Source: Streptomyces sp. JHA26 (GTDB lineage: Bacteria; Actinomycetota; Actinomycetes; Streptomycetales; Streptomycetaceae). From it: DNA of 64,000 bases. The DNA lies in the NCBI RefSeq assembly GCF_002005565.1, contig NZ_BDJC01000009.1, positions 1 to 64,000 of the forward strand, given 5' to 3'. Positions 8,634-17,118 of the stretch are shown here, in pieces. The position numbers and the translations under genes are program-made. Under the pieces are notes generated by a model. That model was not told where the DNA came from, did not search any database, and was given only the letters and a program-made list of their open reading frames with translations. Each line of letters opens with the position of its first letter. Position 1 is the first letter of the stretch.

Positions 8634-9464
8634 GTGAGCGAGCCGGCGTCCATCGCCCAGCAGCAGGAAATCGCCCGGGAACTCCACGTGGTGGAGAACT
8701 TCGACGCCGAGCGGGAGATCGAACGCCGGGTGGCCTTCCTCGCCGAGCGGCTGACCTCCACCGGCCTGCGGTCCCTCGTGCTCGGCATCAGCGGCGGGGT
8801 CGACTCCACGGTCGCCGGCCGCCTGTGCCAGCTCGCCGTCGAGCGGGCCCGCGCCGCCGGTCACGAAGCGCGTTTCTACGCGATGCGGCTGCCCTACGGG
8901 ACCCAGGCCGACGAGCACGACGCCCAGCTCGCGCTCTCCTTCATCCAGGCCGACCACGTGCTGACCGTCGACATCAAGCCCGCCAGCGACGCCGCGCTGG
9001 CGGCCGCGGTCGCCGCCGACGTCGCCTTCCGCGACGCCCACCACCAGGACTTCGTCCTGGGCAACATCAAGGCCCGGCAGCGCATGATCGCCCAGTACGC
9101 GGTGGCGGGGGCGCACGACGGCCTGGTCGTCGGCACCGACCACGCCGCGGAGGCGGTCTCCGGGTTCTTCACGAAGTTCGGCGACGGCGCCGCCGACCTG
9201 GTCCCGCTGACGGGCCTGACCAAGCGCCGGGTGCGCGCCGTCGCCGACGCGCTGGGCGCACCCGCCGAGCTGGTGTGGAAGACGCCGACGGCCGACCTGG
9301 AGACCCTCGCCCCGGGCAAGGCCGACGAGGACGCCCTCGGAGTCACCTACGACGACATCGACGACTTCCTGGAGGGCAAGCCGGTGGACGACGCGGTCTT
9401 CGAGAAGATCGTCGCGCGCTACCGCCTCACCGAGCACAAGCGCCAGCTGCCCATCGCTCCCTGA
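8634..9464 (+). CDS. nadE: Ammonia-dependent NAD+ synthetase
   Basis: A 276-residue protein, the normal length for the short NH3-dependent form. The N-type ATP pyrophosphatase loop SGGVDS is at residues 53-58. '[34 protein letters not shown]' and 'WKTPTADLE' are NadE hallmarks. It converts deamido-NAD+ plus ammonia and ATP to NAD+ in the cytosol. No glutaminase (nitrilase) domain is fused, unlike the long NadE of many actinobacteria, so this may be a second, ammonia-using enzyme. GTG start with AGGAG about 6 nt upstream. The gene ends at a 23-bp hairpin. Confidence 0.95.
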   Translation: MSEPASIAQQQEIARELHVVENFDAEREIERRVAFLAERLTSTGLRSLVLGISGGVDSTVAGRLCQLAVERARAAGHEARFYAMRLPYGTQADEHDAQLALSFIQADHVLTVDIKPASDAALAAAVAADVAFRDAHHQDFVLGNIKARQRMIAQYAVAGAHDGLVVGTDHAAEAVSGFFTKFGDGAADLVPLTGLTKRRVRAVADALGAPAELVWKTPTADLETLAPGKADEDALGVTYDDIDDFLEGKPVDDAVFEKIVARYRLTEHKRQLPIAP

Positions 9465-9497
9465 GGAAGCCGGCGCCGCCGCCGTCCGCGTCCCCGA

Positions 9498-9546
9498 GCC
9501 GCCCCGCACCCGGGCCACGGTCACCGTGGCCCGGGTGCGGGGCGGC
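9498..9546 (+). terminator. 23-bp perfect hairpin after nadE
   Basis: A perfect inverted repeat (9498-9520 / 9524-9546) with a 3-nt loop TCA, starting 34 bp after the nadE stop. The rest of the 333-bp gap (9547-9797) holds only a 47-codon GTG ORF (9557-9700) without a good ribosome site, which I did not call. Confidence 0.85.
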
Positions 9547-9803
9547 GCAGGGCGACGTGAGTGTGGTGCGGGTCGAGAACACGGCTCCTCCGCCGCCACC
9601 GGACCTGGTGCCGACCCTCGTCGAACCCCTCCGGCGCGGAACGGACCGCGTGCGCGCCGGCGGTCTCCTCGTCACGGTGCGGCTTCCCGGCCCGCCGTAG
9701 GCGGCCCCCGGGCCGTTTGAGCGTCCACGGTCCGGACAGGCGAGGGTGAGCGCCGCCCGCAGGCGGCGCCGGAAGCCGCACGAACACGTGGAGGTCAGTG
9801 ACT

Positions 9804-10730
9804 GTGGTGAGCAACGAGACGGACCGTGGCCCGCTCGACCGTCCGGCGATGCCCCAGGAGGAGGCGGAGATCGCCCCGCCGTACCGCTTCCAGCGTCAGC
9901 AGCGGCCCGGTCTCGAAGCGCGGATGGAGGTCCGTCCGCGTTATCTAGCGCCGAACTACCGGGGCTCCGGGAAGCTCGCCGGGAAGGTCGCGCTGATCAC
10001 CGGGGGCGACTCCGGGATCGGCCGTTCGGTCGCCGTCCTGTACGCGCGCGAAGGAGCGGACGTGGCCATCGTCCACCTCCCCGAGGAACAGCGCGACGCC
10101 GACGAGACGCGCGAGGCGGTGGAGAAGGAGGGCCGGTCCTGCCTGCTCCTGCCGGGCGACCTGTGCGACGCGTCGTTCTGCTCCGACGTCGTCGAGCGGA
10201 CCGTCGCCGAGCTGGGCGGCCTGAACGTCCTGGTGAGCAACGCCGCCTACCTCAACAGCCAGAACAGCCTGTCCGACCTGACCGCCGAGGATTTCGACCG
10301 GGTTTTCAAGACCAACGTCTACGCCTACTTCCACCTGGTGATGGCCGCCCTGCCGCACCTCTCCCACGGCGACGCCGTCATCGCGACCGCGTCCGAGGAA
10401 GCGCTCAAGGGCAGCGCGATGATGATGGACTACGCCGCCTCGAAGGCCGCCGTGGTCGCCTTCACCAAGTCCATCGCCTCGCACCTGGCGCAGCGAGGGG
10501 TCCGCGCGAACGTCGTCTCCCCCGGCCCCACGTGGACGGTGCTCAACCTCTCGGGGCAGCGCTTCCCCGACGACTACCTCACCCACCTGGGCAGCTCCTC
10601 CCCCATGGGACGCGTCGCCCAACCCGAGGAAGTGGCTCCCGCCTACGTGTACCTGGCCTCCGACGCGGACTCCAGCTTCACGGTCGGCGAGGTCATCGCC
10701 GTCACCGGCGGTCTGACGGACACGCGTTGA
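9804..10730 (+). CDS. Short-chain dehydrogenase/reductase, glucose/ribitol dehydrogenase type
   Basis: A 308-residue classical SDR with a ~55-residue N-terminal extension typical of the YhdF/YhxC group. The cofactor loop TGGDSGIG lies at about 66-73, and the catalytic Ser197, Tyr210 and Lys214 (YAASK) are present. The structural NNAG is altered to SNAA. It probably oxidises or reduces a polyol or ketone with NAD(P)(H); substrate unknown, possibly stress-related. A GTG at 9804 is preferred because GGAGG (9790-9794) is 9 nt upstream; GTGs at 9798 and 9807 are alternatives. Confidence 0.87.
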   Translation: MVSNETDRGPLDRPAMPQEEAEIAPPYRFQRQQRPGLEARMEVRPRYLAPNYRGSGKLAGKVALITGGDSGIGRSVAVLYAREGADVAIVHLPEEQRDADETREAVEKEGRSCLLLPGDLCDASFCSDVVERTVAELGGLNVLVSNAAYLNSQNSLSDLTAEDFDRVFKTNVYAYFHLVMAALPHLSHGDAVIATASEEALKGSAMMMDYAASKAAVVAFTKSIASHLAQRGVRANVVSPGPTWTVLNLSGQRFPDDYLTHLGSSSPMGRVAQPEEVAPAYVYLASDADSSFTVGEVIAVTGGLTDTR

Positions 10731-10806
10731 GAGTGTCCGGGGCCGGGGTCGCAGGACCGCCCGCCCCACGGGGCCCGGCAACGGACCGCCCGGCCACCGC
10801 GGGCGG

Positions 10807-11030
10807 CCGCTGCCCGGTGCGCAGGGCCGTGGCGGTCCGGGACCCGGCCGGGTCGGTCATGTTGCCGTCGGCGTCGTAGGTGTAGGTGGTGCGTGCCTTG
10901 GTCTGCGGGGAGATGGCCGCGGTGAGGTTGCCGTCGGCGTCGAACTCGGCGGTTTGCGTGCGCAGGGCGGTGCGACGGGCCGCTTGCCCCAGCTGCCTTC
11001 CTTCCTCCGGTCGGCGGCCCGGTCCTTCTT
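10807..11030 (-). pseudogene. RHS/YD-repeat protein relic
   Basis: On the minus strand, without a start codon or ribosome site, the frame reads two YD-type repeats with the diagnostic FDADGN and YTYDADGN cores about 23 residues apart, separated by 'LTAAISPQTKARTT'. RHS/YD proteins are large secreted or toxin-carrying polypeptides. Here only about 60-70 codons survive, and downstream sequence loses resemblance before a stop near 10725. This is a remnant inside the 432-bp gap 10731-11162, where nothing else is recognisable. Confidence 0.65.
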
Positions 11031-11162
11031 CTCCGGTACGACGTGACGTTCGCCGGGTATGGCCGACGAGATGACGAACCCGCGCCGTGCGGACGCGGGG
11101 ACGAACCGCGGACTGGCCGCGGCCCGTCCCGTGGTCAGGGCGAACGCGGCCTCACACAGGCC

Positions 11163-12791
11163 CTAGTCGTCCGGGCTCCACGCCGGCCGGTGTCGGGACG
11201 GTCCGGCGAGGATGCGCTGCTCGACGGCCGCGTACCGGGCGCGTTCGCGCTGCGCGCCGCGGCGTCCGCCCAGGACCGTGCCCAGCCAGCCGAACGCGAA
11301 GCCCAGCGGCACCGACACCAGGGCGGTCGTCGTGAACGGGAACCAGTCGAAGTCGGCCTCCGGGAAGGCCGAGGTCGGTGAACCCGAGACCAGCCGGGTG
11401 CCCGACATGAGCACCAGGACGGTGGCCGAACCGCCGATCAGGGTGCACAGCAGGCCGGTGCGGCTGAAACGGCGCCAGAACAGCGAGTAGACCAGGGCCG
11501 GGGCGATGGCCGAGGCGCCCGTGCAGAAGGACAGCGTCGCGAGGGGCTGCAGGCTGCGGTGCTGGGCGAGCGCCGCCAGCAGCACCACCGGTACGCCGAC
11601 GATCAGCGCCGAGACGCGGGCCAGGGCCATCTCGCGCGGCGGCGCCATGCCCTTGCGGCGGGAGGCCGCGACGTCGTGCGCCAGCGAGTTGGCGCAGGCG
11701 AGCGTCATTCCGGCCACCGACGCCAGGAGGGTGAGGAAGACCGCCGTCGTGACCGTGCTGAACAGCAGGCTCTCCGTGCGGGACACCTCGGGGCCGAACG
11801 CGGCCCGGGCGCCCAGCAGGTAGGCGGTGCTGCCGCGCGGGTCGGCGGCGGTGATCCGCTGCCGGCCGACGAGCGCCGTGGCGCCGATGCCGATGACGGT
11901 GATCACCAGCATGAACAGGGCGACCGCCGACACCGCCCAGGACATGGTGCGCCGCACCTGCCGGGCGCTGCCCGCGGTGTACATGCGCATGGTGACGTGC
12001 GGCAGGCAGGCCCCGCCCAGCACGATGGCGACCTGGGTGCTGATCATGTCGAGTCCCGGATGCGGTCCGTCCGCGAACTGCAGTCCGTACCGCAGGAAGG
12101 CCTCACCCGCCCCGCTGCGCCGCGCGGCCGTGTCGACCATCGCTCCGGGGTGCCAGCCGAAGGTGTGCAGGACGAGCACGGCGACCACGAGCCCGGAGCC
12201 CAGGAGGATCACCGTCTTGAGGATCTGGATCAGGGCGGTGCCCTTCATCCCGCCCAGGGCCGCGTAACTGATCATCAGCGTTCCCGCCCCGACGATGCAG
12301 CCCGTCTTCAGGACGCTGCCGGAGAAGCCCAGGATGAACGCCAACAGCTGCCCCACGCCCGCCAGTTGCACGATCATCGTGGGGACCAGCGACAGCACGG
12401 TCACCGCGCAGGCGGTGACGCGCACGGTCCGCCCCGTCATGCGCCGGCCCAGTGCGTCGCCCATGGTGAAGCGGCCCGTGTTGTGCAGGGGCTCGGCGAG
12501 CAGGACCATCATCAACAGCAGGGACAGCAGGGTGCTGAGGGCCAGCACGACACCGTCGTAACCGCACAGCGCGATGACACCGCCGATGGTGAGCACCGTC
12601 GCCGCGGAGACGTAGTCGCCGGCGACGGCCAGGCCGTTGCGCATCGGGGACAGCGAACGGTAGCCGGTGTAGAACTCCTCCAGGTCGTCGCGGTCGGGGC
12701 CGGTCACCACGCACAGCAGCAGCGTGACGGTGACGACACTGCAGAAGGCGACGAGGGACCAGGACTGCGCGGAGCCGCCGAGGTGCGTCAT
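11163..12791 (-). CDS. Sodium/solute symporter, cation-acetate (ActP-like) type
   Basis: A 542-residue polytopic protein with about 13 hydrophobic segments. 'DDLEEFYTGYRSLSPMRNGLAVAGDYVSAATVLTIGG' is the TM1-TM2 region of the ActP/YjcG branch of the SSS family (the 'AGDYxSAA' motif). It probably takes up a monocarboxylate such as acetate or pyruvate with Na+ or H+. The ATG at 12791 overlaps the stop of the upstream DUF485 gene by four bases, mirroring the yjcH-actP arrangement of E. coli. The substrate is inferred from the family and partner. Confidence 0.87.
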   Translation of the reverse strand: MTHLGGSAQSWSLVAFCSVVTVTLLLCVVTGPDRDDLEEFYTGYRSLSPMRNGLAVAGDYVSAATVLTIGGVIALCGYDGVVLALSTLLSLLLMMVLLAEPLHNTGRFTMGDALGRRMTGRTVRVTACAVTVLSLVPTMIVQLAGVGQLLAFILGFSGSVLKTGCIVGAGTLMISYAALGGMKGTALIQILKTVILLGSGLVVAVLVLHTFGWHPGAMVDTAARRSGAGEAFLRYGLQFADGPHPGLDMISTQVAIVLGGACLPHVTMRMYTAGSARQVRRTMSWAVSAVALFMLVITVIGIGATALVGRQRITAADPRGSTAYLLGARAAFGPEVSRTESLLFSTVTTAVFLTLLASVAGMTLACANSLAHDVAASRRKGMAPPREMALARVSALIVGVPVVLLAALAQHRSLQPLATLSFCTGASAIAPALVYSLFWRRFSRTGLLCTLIGGSATVLVLMSGTRLVSGSPTSAFPEADFDWFPFTTTALVSVPLGFAFGWLGTVLGGRRGAQRERARYAAVEQRILAGPSRHRPAWSPDD

Positions 12792-13180
12792 CCCCGCGGC
12801 TTCCCGTCGCCGTCGTCCGGGCCTCCGTACCGGCCGACTCTGCGGGCCAGGGGATCGACGTACCGTCGCGCCGTGTACTCGAACAGGCTCACGGCCAGCC
12901 AGGTGACCGGAACCTGTACCAGGGCGAGCAGCAGGCCCGTGGGCAGACCGCCCAGGGCGCGGCGCGACATCAGGGAGGGGGCCTCGACGGTGAGGGCCAG
13001 GAAGACGGTGAAATACCCGAGGGCGGCGAGTGCGGCCACCCTGCGCTGCCATCGGCAGGCGCGGCGCAGGACCCGCAGCGCGCGGTGGTGGCCGGCGTGC
13101 GCCGACAGGTGCGAGGTGCCCGAGGGGGCCCGTCCGTTCTGCCGGCGCACGGGGTGTGACGCGGAGCTGTCGTAGGACAT
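12788..13180 (-). CDS. DUF485 small membrane protein, symporter partner
   Basis: A 130-residue protein with two central hydrophobic segments (about 47-70 and 82-103) and a basic N-terminus, the architecture of DUF485 (YjcH-like) proteins. It precedes and overlaps the SSS symporter by four bases, so the two are translationally coupled and probably form one transport unit. Its biochemical contribution is unknown. The 266-bp region upstream (13181-13446) shows no gene. Confidence 0.75.
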   Translation of the reverse strand: MSYDSSASHPVRRQNGRAPSGTSHLSAHAGHHRALRVLRRACRWQRRVAALAALGYFTVFLALTVEAPSLMSRRALGGLPTGLLLALVQVPVTWLAVSLFEYTARRYVDPLARRVGRYGGPDDGDGKPRG

Positions 13181-13446
13181 CTCGAACTCCTGGGCGGCCG
13201 GGGCCCGACGTCCACGGACCGCACGAGGGTGGGGGTCGGTTCGGGTCCCCGCACGCTATGCGGGGTATCGGCCGGCGAGGAGGAGATTCCGTCGAACTCC
13301 GCGGCGGCGGCCCGTGCCGCCGCGGTCCTCGGCCGTGACCCGTGGTGCCACCGTGTCGGCAGTGTCGCGGGAGGCCGGTGGAGACCTCGTGCGGGCACTG
13401 TCGCTCCCCAGTTCGTCGTACAGGCGGTCGGACGTATGTCTACGGC

Positions 13447-14121
13447 TCACCGGAGGTCGATCAGCCGGTGCAAGGGGGTTCCGTACGCCCACCGTCTCAG
13501 CAGGGTGCCGTCCATCAGGCGGGTGTCCCCGCTCGCCCGTGCCCACCGGACGTCGCGGGGGGTGAACGTGCCGCGGTGCACGACCAGCAGGAGCCGCGGC
13601 GGGCGGTCGCCGCGGGGTGCCCGGGTGAGCGGCGGGTCCTCGTCCGGGAGCGGCTCGGCGACGGGACGGAACGCGACCTCCAGCCGGTGCCCGCGGTCGC
13701 GGCGGGCCCGCACCCGCGGCCGGACGCCGTCGTCGGCGGCCCGCCGTACGGTCCAGCCGTCCCGGCGGAGCATGCGGCACACCGCCAGCGCGAGGCCGTC
13801 GACGTCCAACTCCGCGATCTCCTGCGGCGTGTAGTACCCGCGACGGCGCCGGGCCAGGGGCCGACGCCGGCCGACGACCACCGCCACGACGACCGCCGCG
13901 GGGGCGAACACGGCCGGCAGGGCCACCGGGCCGTGGAAGCGGTAGGCCACGACGAGGCCGGTGAACGCGCCGCACGCCGTGAGGACCGTCCCGATCAGTG
14001 CGGGCAGCACCTCGCGCAACTCGGGTCCGTACGTCCCCTGGGCCCTCAGCAGGCGCACCGCCCTCCGCCGCCGAGCCCTCCTCGACTCCTGTCCACCGGT
14101 TCCCGGACGGCACCGTGTCAC
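13447..14121 (-). CDS. Membrane protein with degenerate Mrr/restriction-endonuclease-like domain
   Basis: A 224-residue protein with two hydrophobic segments (about 37-58 and 62-80), then a domain beginning 'YYTPQEIAELDVDGLALAVCRML' and ending 'VHRGTFTPRDVRWARASGDTRLMDG', which resembles the C-terminal helix-strand pattern of Mrr_cat nucleases. The expected catalytic QxK strand reads 'LEVAFRP', so nuclease activity is unlikely. GTG start chosen for the GGGGGGAG about 8 nt upstream. Divergent from the Pro-rich gene. Function unknown. Confidence 0.6.
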   Translation of the reverse strand: MTRCRPGTGGQESRRARRRRAVRLLRAQGTYGPELREVLPALIGTVLTACGAFTGLVVAYRFHGPVALPAVFAPAAVVVAVVVGRRRPLARRRRGYYTPQEIAELDVDGLALAVCRMLRRDGWTVRRAADDGVRPRVRARRDRGHRLEVAFRPVAEPLPDEDPPLTRAPRGDRPPRLLLVVHRGTFTPRDVRWARASGDTRLMDGTLLRRWAYGTPLHRLIDLR

Positions 14122-14311
14122 CGTGCCAGCTCCCCCCAGGCCTTCGCACACGCGAGTGGACGAGACATACCCGTGGTGGGAGGGGGCATCCCCACGGGGG
14201 GCGGCTTTCGGACAGATCCCACCGACGAACACGGCCGGGTGCGGCCCGGGAGGCGCAACGGCCGGCCGCTCCAGCGAGCGCCCTGTCGGCGGGCGGGAGA
14301 CGGTGAGGACT

Positions 14312-15334
14312 ATGAGCCGTCACCGACGCCCGCCCCGAAGGGCCCCGTGGATCGCGGGCGGCGCCGCCGTGCTCGTCCTCAGCGGCGTCGGTGTGTGGGC
14401 GTGGGTGACGCAGGACGGCGGCACGCCGGAACCGTCGCCGTCGGCCTCGGCCGACCTCTCCCTGCCGACGCTGGCGCCGCTGCCGTCCCTGACGTCGACG
14501 CCCGAGACGTCGAGCACGGCGCGGCCGCGGCCGTCCCGCACGACGGGTCCTGCCCCGACGACGCCGGTCGGCCCCCGGCCGCCGGCGCCGCCGAGTGAGC
14601 GGCCGTCACGTCCCCGGAGCACCGCCGCCCCGACGGCCGCGCGGACGCCCGGAGGAGCGATACCCCCTGCCTCTCCGGCGCCTTCGCGGTCCGGAACGGC
14701 CCCGCGACGGGAACCGACGCCATCAGGTCCCCGGGCCACCACCACCCCGACGGCCGTGCGGCCGCCCGGAGCGGTGCCCCCCGCCTCCGCGGCGCCCTCG
14801 CGGTCCGGGACCGCTCCGCGGCCGAAGCCGACGACGTCGCGTCCCCGGAGCGCCGCCGCCACCCCGACGACCGGGCGAACACCGAAGGCCACCCCTCACA
14901 CCCCCGCGCCGCCGTCCTCCCGGACGAAGACGCCGCTCAAACCCTCCGCACCACCCACCCGGACCAAGTCCGCCCCCAGGCCCCCCACACCACCCGCCCG
15001 AACCAAAGCCGCCCCCAGCCCCTCCGCACCACCACCCGCCCGGCGTACGGCGGCACCGCGGCCGGAGCCCACACCGTCCGGAGCACCGGTCACCCGCGCA
15101 CCGGTGCCGAAGCACACTCCCTCCGCGACGCCGGGCGACGGTGGAGCGGCGGTCACGACGTGGTACACGTCCCCGGCCGCGGTGGCCGCCGCCCGGCGGA
15201 TGGCCGCCGCGGGAGTGGTGGGCGACCCCGCCTGCGCCATGGCCGCCGTCGGACGACCGGACCCGGCCCTGCTCCCCCGGACCGGTCGCGTCGGCATCGG
15301 GCAGAGCGGTGACTACACCTGCCTCGTCGCCTGA
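14312..15334 (+). CDS. Membrane-anchored Pro/Thr/Ser-rich surface protein
   Basis: A 340-residue protein: basic N-terminus, one transmembrane helix (about 14-33), then ~240 residues of low-complexity Pro/Ser/Thr/Arg sequence with repeated 'SRSGTAPR' and 'TKSAPRPPTPPARTK'-like units, and a compact C-terminal part containing two Cys ('DPACAMAAVGRPDPALLP'...'GDYTCLVA'). It looks like a wall-spanning stalk with a small extracellular head; the two Cys may form a disulfide. No family recognised. Repeats at the DNA level (about 14640-14850) suggest slippage-driven length variation. Confidence 0.65.
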   Translation: MSRHRRPPRRAPWIAGGAAVLVLSGVGVWAWVTQDGGTPEPSPSASADLSLPTLAPLPSLTSTPETSSTARPRPSRTTGPAPTTPVGPRPPAPPSERPSRPRSTAAPTAARTPGGAIPPASPAPSRSGTAPRREPTPSGPRATTTPTAVRPPGAVPPASAAPSRSGTAPRPKPTTSRPRSAAATPTTGRTPKATPHTPAPPSSRTKTPLKPSAPPTRTKSAPRPPTPPARTKAAPSPSAPPPARRTAAPRPEPTPSGAPVTRAPVPKHTPSATPGDGGAAVTTWYTSPAAVAAARRMAAAGVVGDPACAMAAVGRPDPALLPRTGRVGIGQSGDYTCLVA

Positions 15335-15355
15335 GGCCGGTTGCCGGCACCGGCC
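15335..15355 (+). terminator. Possible terminator after the Pro-rich gene
   Basis: A short inverted repeat (GGCCGGT / ACCGGCC, 7-nt loop) begins immediately after the stop. The 340-bp gap to the next gene (15335-15674) otherwise contains no recognisable gene or strong promoter. Confidence 0.4.
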
Positions 15356-15674
15356 CGGCCCACTCCCCCTGCGTCTGTGCCCCGCGGCGGGCCGGTTCGT
15401 GCCCGCTGGTGGGGCGGAACTCGGCCGCCCCACCAGCGTCCCCCGTCCCCCCTGTACATGCGGTCGGTGGCCGGTACGGCCCGCTCCCCCACGGGCCTCG
15501 GGTGTCACAGAGACTGCCGCCGGCCGGTGGGCCGGGGCAACCGTCGACGGCTGTCCCGGACGGCGGACGCCTGTCCGGGCTGGTCAGGGGCGGGTCCGCC
15601 GCGTGTCCCGGACAGCCGGACATGGCGGAACATGCCATTGCCCCTTCCGTCGTCGACGCAGCAGGATGACCTCC

Positions 15675-16655
15675 ATGGGGAACCTGGGGGAGCTGTCGCC
15701 GTACGAAGCGAAGGACGCCGCGGGCTTTGTGGAGTCGATGCGGCAGCTCAAGGCGCTTTCCGGGCGGACGTATCGCGAGCTGGAGGAGCGGGCCGCCCGG
15801 AACGGCGACGTGCTGGCGCGCAGCACGCTGGCCGACATCCTCAGACGGACGAACCTGCCGCGGCCCGATCTGCTGGCCGCGTTCGTCCGCGCCTGCGGGG
15901 ACGAACGGCGGGTCGGTGCGTGGCTGGACGCGAGGGACCGGATCGCCGCCGGCGTCACCGCCGGGTCCGCGACGGCGCCGGATCCCGGGCCCGACGGCGG
16001 GAACGTCGCGGACGAGGTCCCACCGCGGACCGCGGAACCCACGGCCGGGGAACCCATGGCCGGGGAACCCGCGGCCCCTCGGCCTCGCCGGAGCAGGGGA
16101 CGCACGGCCGCGCTCGTCGCCGCGCTCGTGCTCCCGCTGCTCGCCATAGCCGCCTGGGGACTGCTCCCCCACGGCTCCGACGGCCCGGGCACGGCTTCGG
16201 GGGCCGTCCCCGACGGCTGGGTCACCGTCCGCCCCGTGCGCACGCCCGACCTGTGTCTGACCGACGGGCGGGACCGGAAGGGCGCCTACGCCAGCGCCGT
16301 CGCCGTCCAGCTCCCCTGCGCGCGGAGCACCGTGCCGCGCACGTATCTCGAGCCGGTCGGCGAGGACCTCTACCGCATCCAGTGGCACCACCCGGAGGAA
16401 GGAAAGGGCTGCCTGACGGTGATGGGTCCCGGTCCGGTGAGGGGCATGCTCGAGCCCCGGAACGACTGCACCCACGCGACCCTCTTCCGTCTGGAGGCCG
16501 GCCCCGCCGGAGGCACCGAGGGCGTCCGGATCCGTCCGGTCACCGGCAGCCGGTGCATCGGCATCGCCGACGACCTCACCACCGAGGGCGCGGAGGCGAT
16601 CGAGGAACGCTGCACCGGCGGGGCGGACCAGCGGTTCCTCGTCCGGGCGGACTGA
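15675..16655 (+). CDS. HTH-TM-lectin-like fusion protein
   Basis: A 326-residue protein. Residues ~5-95 form an Xre-like helix-turn-helix domain ('AGFVESMRQLKALSGRTYRELEERA'...'ARSTLADILRRTNLPRPDLLAAFVRACG'), found in many Streptomyces proteins. A linker contains three GEP repeats, then one transmembrane helix (about 140-160), then a ~150-residue extracellular beta-rich domain with several Cys that resembles a ricin-type fold. The layout suggests a one-component membrane-bound regulator or DNA-tethered sensor. ATG 15675 is preferred (AGGA 8 nt upstream); ATG 15666 is in frame. Confidence 0.7.
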   Translation: MGNLGELSPYEAKDAAGFVESMRQLKALSGRTYRELEERAARNGDVLARSTLADILRRTNLPRPDLLAAFVRACGDERRVGAWLDARDRIAAGVTAGSATAPDPGPDGGNVADEVPPRTAEPTAGEPMAGEPAAPRPRRSRGRTAALVAALVLPLLAIAAWGLLPHGSDGPGTASGAVPDGWVTVRPVRTPDLCLTDGRDRKGAYASAVAVQLPCARSTVPRTYLEPVGEDLYRIQWHHPEEGKGCLTVMGPGPVRGMLEPRNDCTHATLFRLEAGPAGGTEGVRIRPVTGSRCIGIADDLTTEGAEAIEERCTGGADQRFLVRAD

Positions 16656-16771
16656 CGTCGGGAGGACGGTGCCGATGCCGCCGTCGGCGTGGACGGCGGC
16701 GACGGCGTCCTGCGGGTGCGCGACCCGGAACGGACGCCCCGGGTGAGGGGCGGCTGCTGCCCGCGCGCGGC

Positions 16772-17068
16772 CTACTGCGACCTGGTCGCCCCGGCCGCCT
16801 CCGGACCGGACGCCTGCTCCGTGCCCTCACGGGGGTCGGGGGCGAGCAGGGGCGGGACGGCCGGGACCTCGACGGCGTTCGCCATGTCCTCGGGGGTCAG
16901 CCGGAACGCCTCCGGGTAGGCGTCGCGCCGCGTGCGCCGGTCCGGTTCGCTGGTCCGCCAGGTGTAGAGGCAGCGCCCGCACTGCAGGACGTCCCAGACG
17001 CCGGGGACGGGCGAGGAGTGCAGGGTCCTGAGGCTCTCGTGGGCACAGCGGGGGCAGCAGTCGGTCAT
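16772..17068 (-). CDS. vdcD: Non-oxidative hydroxyarylic acid decarboxylase subunit D
   Basis: A 98-residue protein with a zinc-ribbon-like N-terminus (CPRCAHE ... CGRCLYTWRT, two CxxC pairs) and a Pro-rich C-terminus. This matches VdcD/subunit D of reversible hydroxyarylic acid decarboxylases, a small accessory subunit always encoded after subunits B and C. It is the last gene of the vdcBCD operon, 50 bp after vdcC. Its exact role is unknown; it is needed for full activity in characterised systems (from memory). Confidence 0.85.
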   Translation of the reverse strand: MTDCCPRCAHESLRTLHSSPVPGVWDVLQCGRCLYTWRTSEPDRRTRRDAYPEAFRLTPEDMANAVEVPAVPPLLAPDPREGTEQASGPEAAGATRSQ

Positions 17069-17118
17069 GGGGTGCCTTCCTTGATGCGGGGGCGGTCGGT
17101 CGGTGTCGGAGGCGGGCG

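Noticed and set aside
9557..9700. 47-codon GTG ORF after nadE
   Set aside because: No ribosome site or family; lies behind a terminator.
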